From Lepturacanthus savala (Eukaryota > Chordata > Actinopteri > Scombriformes > Trichiuridae): 64,000 bases of DNA. Below, one piece after another: positions 57,318 through 64,000 of the stretch. Position 1 is the stretch's first letter. Each line of letters begins with the position of its first letter. The notes beneath the pieces are model-generated. The model was not told the origin of the DNA, did not search any database, and saw only the letters and a list, made by a program, of their open reading frames with translations. Position numbers and translations under genes: made by a program. The stretch is taken from assembly GCA_030544235.1 (NCBI GenBank), contig CM060462.1, positions 36,935,526 to 36,999,525 on the forward strand, read 5' to 3'.

Positions 57318-57485
57318 CCTACCTGCAGAGAGGAGGGGGAGAAGGAGGAGGAAGAGGACAAGGAGTAGGAGGATGAGGAGGAAGAGGAGGATGAGATACC
57401 TATGAAGCCCACCTGCAGAGAGGAGGAGGTATGTGGAGGTGGAAGAGGAAGTACAGAGAAAGAAGAGAGGAAGAGGAGGACAAGA
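57318..57485 (+). repeat. Polypurine tract with internal direct repeat
   Basis: Almost wholly A+G. The phrase CCTGCAGAGAGGAGG occurs at both 57321 and 57412, a duplication of about 91 bp. Open frames encoded here are compositional artefacts. Confidence 0.75.
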
Positions 57486-57966
57486 ACAAAAGTGGTCTGA
57501 CGTCTCATCTGAAGCAGCTTCAGTGGACACAGTTAGATCCACAGAAACAAACTGTAACTACAGTGAAATGCAGATTTTTAATCTATCGACTGGAGAGATT
57601 CCACCGACATGGCGAAGAGTAAAAATAAAACCACAAAGAGTCACATTAAAAAACAAGAGAAACAACATTCACGTCCCCTCATGTACAACAGAGCGAGACT
57701 TGCCTGACATGTGCAGCAAACCAAGATTATATAGAAACATGATCTGAAGTGTTTACTGTTCATTACATGAACATGAATAAATGAGCTTGAGAGAAAAAAG
57801 GGATGTTTAATATGAAAAATTAAAGAAGCTATAGTGAGCGTAGACACACAGACACATGGACACACACACATTCCTGGCCAATCAATGGCTCAGCTCAAAC
57901 AAGACCGAACACACGAGATGATTGTAAGATAACAGAGAGCGACCACAAAAACACAGTGTGTGTGTG

Positions 57967-58001
<35 letters not shown>

Positions 58002-58188
58002 ACAGACACGTGGCGTGTTTTCATTCTGTTCCATCAACACCTTGCATTCATGTGACATGTATCAAGGGTGATTAGTGCCACGTGAACAATTTTAATCCTG
58101 TCTTCATGTTCAATAAAAATAAATTCAGCCTTTAATTTAATTGCAATGATTGAGTCACAGCTCTTCAAGCCTATTTATTATTACTTAA
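57486..58188. other. No gene recognised; (GT)n tract
   Basis: Ordinary sequence with a (GT)n tract at 57957-57999. Confidence 0.35.
57957..57999. repeat. (GT)n microsatellite
   Basis: GT tract with one GCGT interruption. Confidence 0.9.
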
Positions 58189-58521
58189 AGCATAAGACCA
58201 ATTTACATACCAATCCACCCGTACCCGGGGATGAGACCACCAAACTTCAACTACAATGTCCAGCCTCCAGGGCCTTACCAGCGCTCTGTGCAACAGTACT
58301 ACTACCTGTTGCCTCCAGTTGGACCAATGTTATACCACATGGAGCTATCCATTGGAAACCAGCATTTCTTTGGGAAGGGACGCACGCGACAGTTAGCCAA
58401 ACACAACGCCGCCAGCAAAGCTATGAAGTTGCTGCAGAAGGAGCCGATATTACAACAGCTGCCAGTGATGAACAGTGAGCCTGAGGAAGAGAACCAACTG
58501 AAGAAAGCAACTGTGTTGTAA
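58189..58521 (+). pseudogene. Staufen retrocopy fragment (dsRBD2 region)
   Basis: An uninterrupted frame from 58189 reads PIYIPIHPYPGMRPPNFNYN, then PGPYQRSVQQYYYLLPPVGP, then the dsRNA-binding domain LYHMELSIGNQHFFGKG and RTRQLAKHNAASKAMKLLQK, then EPILQQLPVMNSEPEEENQL. It follows vertebrate STAU1 through the 'MYKPVDPY' linker, the second dsRBD and the 'SEEEN.NKSE' stretch. KGRTRQLAKHNAASKA is the RNA-binding C-terminal helix and is largely intact. The match breaks after LKK, then ATVL and TAA at 58519-58521. Upstream in frame there are stops at 58147 and 58186. STAU1 transports and degrades mRNAs; a functional protein is about 500 residues. The absence of introns or splice signals and the presence of stops upstream suggest a truncated retrocopy rather than an exon of a live gene. 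Confidence 0.75.
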
Positions 58522-58560
58522 TATTGGGCTAAATAAATAAAATAGAATTGAATTGAATCT
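58522..58560 (+). mobile_element. LINE-like 3' tail directly after the Staufen fragment
   Basis: ATTGGGCTAAATAAATAAAA followed by TAGAATTGAATTGAATC matches the 3' end of fish L2/RTE-type elements, which close with 'aataaaattgaattgaattga'. It starts within a few bases of the point where Staufen similarity stops. Confidence 0.5.
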
Positions 58561-60129
58561 CAACAAATCAGAAATCAGTAAAGTGTAAAAGAAACGCAAC
58601 TTACCTGTGAACTTTGAGGTTTTAAAGGAAGAGGGCCCTCCATACATGAAGAATTTTATATGTAGAAATCCTCTCCTAGAAATATCATTTATTAGTTTCA
58701 CTTACTGTCAGATTTTTATATTTGGCTTGTTTTGTTTGTTCTTGTTTTATTAATAATTAGGATTTTATATTATTATTTAGTTGATTAGTGGCTGTTTTTG
58801 CTGATTGTCCAGATAAAGAATAATCAATGAAGAAAGATGCAGAAATGTGTCAAAGAAAACTAAAAAGAAAGGTCAGAGGTCATAAAGAGGCAACAGGGAC
58901 ACACACTCATACCACTACAAAGAGGGTTAATCGAGTGCTAAAGTCGTCTTGCAGGACAGTCTGAGGAAGGTAAATAAATCATTGTGACACTGAAATGAGG
59001 AAGTGTGTGAGTGAGAGAGTGTGTGTTTATACTGTACTTCACAGGGATCAGTGTGTGTGTGTGTGTGTATGTGTATGTGTGTGTGTGTGTCTGTAGGAGA
59101 ACAATAGCTGTTTTCACTGTGAACCTTTCTGAAGGAAGACATATTTTTCCTGTTAAAGGAGCAGTCCGTGACAGTTGAACAGAAAATATCCATGTTATAT
59201 AATTACACACATATAATAACAACAACAATAATAAGAAGAAGGTTTATTTGTATAGTGCTTCTAAAAAACAGCTTTTCTTTTCTTAAATTTAAAATTTTCA
59301 CTGTAAGTGATTGAGAACAGAACCAATTATTTAAAAGACTTCAACATATGAGACTTCAACAGTCTAAGGTATCCCTGTGAAGTGGATATCATAACATTTT
59401 CTGTCTTTTTAGCATGTCTGAGGTAATAAATAAGACAATTTGGAAGCACCCAGTGACTGCCTACTCAAGTTAAAAAATAAAAAGGCAAAACATTTCCATA
59501 GTAAATGACATTCTGTATAAGTGTGATTAATGGCTGTTTGATCATAATAAACTATGACAAAGTCTTTCATTGTCTGGAAACACATCCTGCTACCTCAAAC
59601 CGTCACTAGCTGACTGGGAACAAGCTCCGCACATTTGGACTAACATTACTTACTTTAGCTACATTTTGCCAACTGGACAGATATCATAATCAAGTAATAT
59701 TAAATATAATGAAATCTTGTGACAATAGTCTTCCATGTTATGAGTCCAGGAGCTGGGAAACACAGCTGTCAGACATCAACGGAGCAATAATGTCCTTATT
59801 ACAGGGCCTGAATTTAGAGATTGAGACCAGAATGACTCATTGAAAACAATGACTGGCTTAATATTAATGAGCGAAGTTGAGGATTTTTGAATGGGAGTCA
59901 GTTGGAGCAGCCTGCAGCCACCGGTGACTATTTAAGTTGCTTCAAACTGAAGTTGTGGGAACTTAAAATCTTCTTTTACATGACATTCATTAAGTTGATA
60001 TATTATTGTTTCCATTGTGCAGATTCCTCCATTTCTGTTTTTTGAATGACCTGCATGCTACATTTTCTAGGATTGTAGTGGAGTGTGGATTCAAGTGTGG
60101 ATTCAACCAAAGACCACTGACCCACTATA

Positions 60130-60131
<2 letters not shown>
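58561..60131. other. No gene recognised; (GT)n and LINE-tail scrap
   Basis: A (GT)n tract is at 59050-59089. Near 59240 AAGGTTTATTTGTATAGTGC TTCTAAAA looks like a reverse-oriented LINE tail. Otherwise AT-rich. Confidence 0.35.
59050..59089. repeat. (GT)n microsatellite
   Basis: GT units with ATGT interruptions. Confidence 0.9.

Positions 60132-60189
<58 letters not shown>
60132..60189. repeat. (CA)n microsatellite
   Basis: About 28 uninterrupted CA units. Confidence 0.95.
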
Positions 60190-60191
<2 letters not shown>

Positions 60192-60418
60192 GTTGCTGCT
60201 TTTTTTTCTGGGAAGCAGCTCCGTTTATCCATGACAACAGAGCCTGAGGAGCATTCCTCACTTCCGGCTTCTTCAGGGTCACTCCCACCTGCAGCGTCAC
60301 CTTTATACCCATCTGTCAGGGGGGTGGGGCTAAAGCCACCGGCTCAGACCATCAGACGTCTGAAATATGTCAATAAACTGAAAACAGAAGCTGTCTGTTG
60401 ACCAACACTCACCGTTGT

Positions 60419-60463
60419 CTTTCTTCTTCTTCTTCTTCTTCTTCTTCTTCTTCTTCTTCTTCT
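60419..60463. repeat. (CTT)n microsatellite
   Basis: About 14 CTT units. The minus strand reads as AAG, giving an Arg/Lys-rich artefactual frame. Confidence 0.95.
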
Positions 60464-60599
60464 CCACTCAGAGGAAGATGCTGCAAGCGGTAAAACACTT
60501 TCCCAATGAGTAACGGCCAACCGCCTCACACACACACACACACGAATGCATGCACACGCACAGCATAGGGGTATTAATAACTTGCATCTGACAGAGATT

Positions 60600-60900
60600 C
60601 AGATGAAATAAAGACAGTGTTTTGTTGTTGTGTGGAGCAGCAGGCAGATGGGCCCAGAGATTAGATCTGACCTCAGATCAGAGCCGCCGCTGTTATTTAA
60701 GCTGCGGTGGGCCGCGGCTGAACACTGGTGTAACAGCCAGACCTGCTGGAAGCACCGGAGCGAGGGGGGGGGGGGCAGGAGCTGATCAAAGCCGAGGATG
60801 ATGGGAACCACAGACGCGCCCCAAACCTCCCCTCTCCTCCCCCGTGGCATGGTCGGCCACAGGAAGCATGTGGGCCCTGCAGGAGGTGAACAGTAGCATA
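60600..60900. promoter_or_regulatory. GC-richer block (candidate regulatory DNA)
   Basis: Balanced to GC-rich with CpGs. It contains AGATCTGACCTCAGATC near 60663-60680, a near-palindrome with a nuclear-receptor-like half-site (TGACCT), and a G-run (GGGGGGGGGG) at 60767-60776. Open frames on both strands are unrecognised. Confidence 0.2.
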
Positions 60901-61476
60901 ACACACTTCCTTTTTTCAGAGGTGACACACGCACACACACACACCGTCTTACATAAGCACATAATAACTGCAGACATGTTGAGTGCATGCAAATCCTTTG
61001 CAGCCCACCTCAACTGGGATGACCTGCACCGGCCAACCCTGCGTCCAACACTCGTTAACCAGGTCCTTGTATAGTCACTGTGATGGTTTCAAGAACATGA
61101 GCTGTTTCTCCAGGTGGATTTCACTGCTGCCAATCCTGTGCAGTGATGATCTTGGACATCAGACCAGTATAAATCACCAGGGTATTAATAACAGAAAAGC
61201 ACAATAAAATAACAAAATGTATAATAAAAAAAAGGAAATATTTTATGTGACGACTCCTGGGTCTCTGGAGTAGGAGGCCCATTGTCTATGTGACTTTGGG
61301 ATTGTTGGGATCAGGACTAATTTTTGGCACCTGGCAGCTCAGCTATACTGTAAATACAGTCTCTTTCTCCTCCTTGGTTCATTTTGTTTATCTTGTTGTG
61401 TTAGTTTTGTTTTCCAGTCACACACTGATGCACTACAGACATACTGGTGTACTGATGACATAGTTAAAATATTACT
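60901..61476. other. No gene recognised; probable repeat at 61249-61420
   Basis: GTGACGACTCCTGGGTCTCT GGAGTAGGAGGCCCATTGTC TATGTGACTTTGGG reads like a recurrent fish repeat, but I cannot assign the family and see no second copy here. Confidence 0.3.
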
Positions 61477-61560
61477 TTAACCCTTGTGTTATGTTCATTT
61501 CTCAGGAACACCAATGGTGTTCCGGGTCAATTTGACCCAGTGCATGTTTAATTATCCAAA
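61477..61560 (+). mobile_element. piggyBac-like MITE left end with paired palindromes
   Basis: TTAA (61477-61480) is followed by CCCTTGTGTTATGTTCATTT, a piggyBac-like start seen in many fish MITEs. Two palindromes follow at once: GGAACACCAATGGTGTTCC (61515-61533, one mismatched centre) and GGGTCAATTTGACCC (61534-61548). No matching right end was found. Confidence 0.5.
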
Positions 61561-62430
61561 AGATGTCTGAAATCCCCAAAAAACTAAACAACAACAAAAA
61601 GAAAAAACAATAACAACAACCATTGTTAATATTGATTGATTACTAATTATTCTATCAATATTTAGTGTAACGGTGTTCCTTACTTCTAATAGTTAATGGT
61701 TTAATTAAGATAATTCACTTGTTTGTTAAAAAAAGTACATGTTCAAACCTTTTTCTTAATGTTTCACCACTTAAATACATTTGAAAGACAAATATATCAA
61801 ACACAATATTTTTACATAACATTGAAGCGAACATTTACATTTTGTTTTACATACATGCACTGTTTGTGAACTAGAAATGAACAAAATTACAAGCAATAGC
61901 AATATGAACAAGGTGTTTGTGTGTATGTCTGTTTGTGAGAGTGAGTGAGTGTGTCTCACAGTTGTAAAGAAATAAAAAGTTTTTGACACTCTTTTACCTC
62001 CTGTTTGACTGCTAGGTCAAGCTAACCTGAACAGTATCTGTGTGATATAAACATGCAGGGTGAGGTTGCAAATATGTGAGATTTTTTTTTCTAGATCTTC
62101 AAACTTTAACTTTAATAATTCATATACATCACAGTCATATACATCACTGTAATTGTGAACAAAATAGTGTAAAACCTGACAAATACACACTGAATTCTTC
62201 AGTATCCTATTTATATCTAAAAATTGGTAAACAAAAAAAAAATGTGGAGATTAATAATGAGGTTCAACTGTGAAGTGTCAGAGTATGAGCAGTTTATCAA
62301 GGTTAAAGTTTGCAGGCAGCAGGGACGATGTCAGAAGTTCAAACACTGCAGGTCAAAGGTCTTTAATTTTTAGTTTTGTGTTGAGGAGAAAGTTTCCAGA
62401 CCGTGATGAAGAGCTGCATCCTCAGTGTCA
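61561..62430. other. No gene recognised
   Basis: AT-rich sequence. Confidence 0.35.
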
Positions 62431-62830
62431 CGGCTGTGATCGTCTCCGTCTGTAAGGCTTTGTTTAGCATGGAGACCGCGTCCGTCTGTGTTTGTCCTCC
62501 CAGTAAACACACTCTTTGTTTTCCTGCTGCGGACACTTGAGAGGAGGTTTGTCCTGCCGTCCGAATTCGGGGAAGTTATTTTCTGGTTTATTTTGGAGAG
62601 CTTGTAAATAGTTGGTGATTTGTGGCGAGCCGAGCCGTCAGCTCCTCGTCGGGAGCAGAGAGGAGGTTTTCCCAGCTGTCTCCATCTGTCCCCCGTCCTC
62701 CTCCATCGCTCTGTTTCATCAAAACAAAATCACTTCTGCTGCGTCTACATGCAGCTGTCGCTGCAGTCAGGCAGAGCCCCAGAGTCCAGCTGGGCAGCTC
62801 TGAGTTCATCAGAAGATGGACATCAGTAAG
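62431..62830. promoter_or_regulatory. GC-richer block (candidate regulatory DNA or exon)
   Basis: CpG-bearing sequence (GTGGCGAGCCGAGCCGTCAG, GACCGCGTCCGTCTGTG) between AT-rich flanks, with open frames on both strands and no recognised motif. Like the blocks at 4460 and 39600, it is a candidate conserved element only. Confidence 0.2.
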
Positions 62831-63224
62831 ATAGTTAAGGTCATGTGTGTTTCTCTCAGTGAGCAGTGAGAGTGTTGTTAATGGGACAAAATGCATTTGC
62901 AACAAACTGCAAATACTACATGTCATGCGGTCCTTATATCATTGAAATCATCTTAAATTATATAAAGGCATGGGACCTTTCAAAACAGAGATATATGGTT
63001 CCACGATGATAAAGGGCCCAAAATCTGTCCACTGTGATTGTAATGCCTAATGTTTCTCTTTTTTGGGATTGTAAATGGAGCTGTTGGGATGCAGGATACA
63101 TTTCTGACTTGCAGTCAGAAGTTGCTTACTGTGCACTGGTCCTATGTTCTTTGTAATGTTTAGAGTTAGGTTTAGGAAACATTAGAACCTTTTTTCTGAA
63201 AAAAATAAAAAATAAATCAATAAA
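62831..63224. other. No gene recognised
   Basis: AT-rich sequence without motifs. Confidence 0.35.
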
Positions 63225-63525
63225 AAGGGGCGACACCCAGGGGTTAGCGCTGTTGCCTGTGTGGAGTTTGCATGTTCTCCCCATGTCTGCATGGGTTCTC
63301 TCCGGCTTCCTCCCACAGTCCAAAAACATGCTGAGGTTAATCTGAGACACTAAATTGCCCATAGGTGTGAGTATGTGAGTGAATGGTGTGTGTGCTCCAT
63401 GATAGGCTGGTGACCATCAGGGGTGTATCCCTGCCTCTCGCCTGTAATGCGCTGGGATTGGCTCCAGCAGACTCCCATGACCCTAATGAGGAATAAGTGG
63501 ATATAGAAGATGAATGAATGAATGA
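63225..63525 (+). mobile_element. tRNA-like SINE family 'GGCGACAC', copy 4
   Basis: Starts GGGGCGACACCCAGGGGTTA GCGCTGTTGCCT, then jumps to GTGTGGAGTTTGCATGTTCT, having lost the B-box segment. It continues through CCTCCCACAGTCCAAAAACA, CTAAATTGCCCATAGGTGTG and GCTGGGATTGGCTCCAGCAG, and ends in CCTAATGAGGAATAAGTGGA with an (AATG)n tail. Confidence 0.75.
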
Positions 63526-63639
63526 AAAAAACAAAAAAATTAGACCACTAACCTTATTTGATGGGATTGTATTCTATCAGATAAGTTTTATTACAGAAAG
63601 TATATAAAACCCAAGACCAAATTAGTCATATATTGTCAT

Positions 63640-63755
63640 TGTGGTATTTATGGATAGAATAATCGTGATGATAAATGGTTCGCCCTTTATGGGGGGACCC
63701 CCCTTCACAGACCCCTGTTAGGTCCCTGGACGCCACTTTGAGAACCAATGATCTG
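63640..63755 (-). mobile_element. Probable MITE end
   Basis: ATGGTTCGCCCTTTATGGGG GGACCCCCCTTCACAGACCC then TAGGTCCCTGGACGCCACTT TGAGAACCA reads, on the minus strand, as 'TGGTTCTCAAAGTGGCGTCC AGGGACC', a common fish repeat end. Assignment to a family is from memory. Confidence 0.4.
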
Positions 63756-64000
63756 AGGTAATGTGAACTGTGTACATCCCCACAGGGTGCTGTGAATCCA
63801 TAAGTGACGCCATGCTGGTAGCCATGTATACACTATACACTGATTAATATGATGCTACAGAGTCTCACAGACTTCAACCTGCCGTCATCGCTACAACTTC
63901 ATGAAGTTTCCTCCCTCACTCTGTTCTCTGTTTATCTTTTTTTCTCTTTCTGACCATCTATATCTTTGTCTCGTGGTCACTTCTCTTCTTCCTTTCTCAG
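63756..64000 (+). other. Sequence ending in a strong splice-acceptor-like tract
   Basis: The last ~80 bases are pyrimidine-rich and finish CACTTCTCTTCTTCCTTTCTCAG at the final base. If real, an exon would begin at the first base beyond the window on the plus strand. No coding sequence is visible here. Confidence 0.35.

Noticed and set aside
57297..57747. Glu/Lys-rich coding exon
   Set aside because: The polypurine tract has stops in the acidic frame and a tandem duplication; composition alone explains the open frames.
60344..60541. Arg-rich minus-strand frame as an RNA-binding peptide
   Set aside because: It is the translation of the (CTT)n microsatellite.

Overview
The window looks like teleost (ray-finned fish) nuclear DNA from a gene-poor, intronic or intergenic stretch. 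Three kinds of evidence support this. Vertebrate-type coding fragments are present (a BRSK/SAD-kinase exon, a Staufen double-stranded-RNA-binding domain). Fish-type Tc1, hAT, PIF-Harbinger, L2-like, Ty3/gypsy and tRNA-derived SINE relics are abundant. There are many long (CA)n, (TA)n and (CTT)n microsatellites. There are no operons, ribosome-binding sites or long open frames. I found no complete functional gene. Identifications rest on motifs read by eye; no database search was run.

Layout. 0-5 kb: a roughly 0.95 kb minisatellite (672-1617) built on a palindromic TCTACGTAGA core, an exon-like open frame near 2.6 kb, and a GC-rich island near 4.5-4.9 kb. 6-9 kb: a SINE, a PIF-Harbinger transposase relic and a dispersed-repeat end. 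12.3-13.0 kb: one 95-bp module in three copies (two direct, one inverted) separated by long (TA)n tracts, with a 19-bp perfect hairpin. 15-23 kb: a piggyBac-type MITE with intact TTAA ends, a hAT-type element, a degenerate AT-rich tandem array and a palindromic MITE. 23-34 kb: a minus-strand LINE relic, a Ty3/gypsy gag/integrase relic, foldback and Tc1-derived MITEs, and an internally deleted Tc1. 34-43 kb: SINE-like copies and a 430-bp foldback element. 43-51 kb: several short open frames with good splice signals on the plus strand that could be exons of an unidentified gene, beside strong purine/pyrimidine strand-asymmetric tracts. 51-55 kb: a diverged BRSK exon abutting a ~600-bp inverted-repeat element, then a Tc1 element with both terminal inverted repeats and a SINE nested inside. 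56-64 kb: a reverse-transcriptase relic, an intron-less Staufen fragment apparently joined to a LINE-like 3' tail, more repeats, and a pyrimidine tract ending in AG at the last base of the window.

How it fits together. There is no pathway here. The window records repeated transposon and retrotransposon insertion into non-coding DNA. The most useful leads are the BRSK exon with a damaged acceptor beside an inverted-repeat element, the Staufen retrocopy, the three-copy TA-flanked module at 12.5-13.0 kb, and the cluster of unassigned exon candidates at 43.8-50.9 kb.
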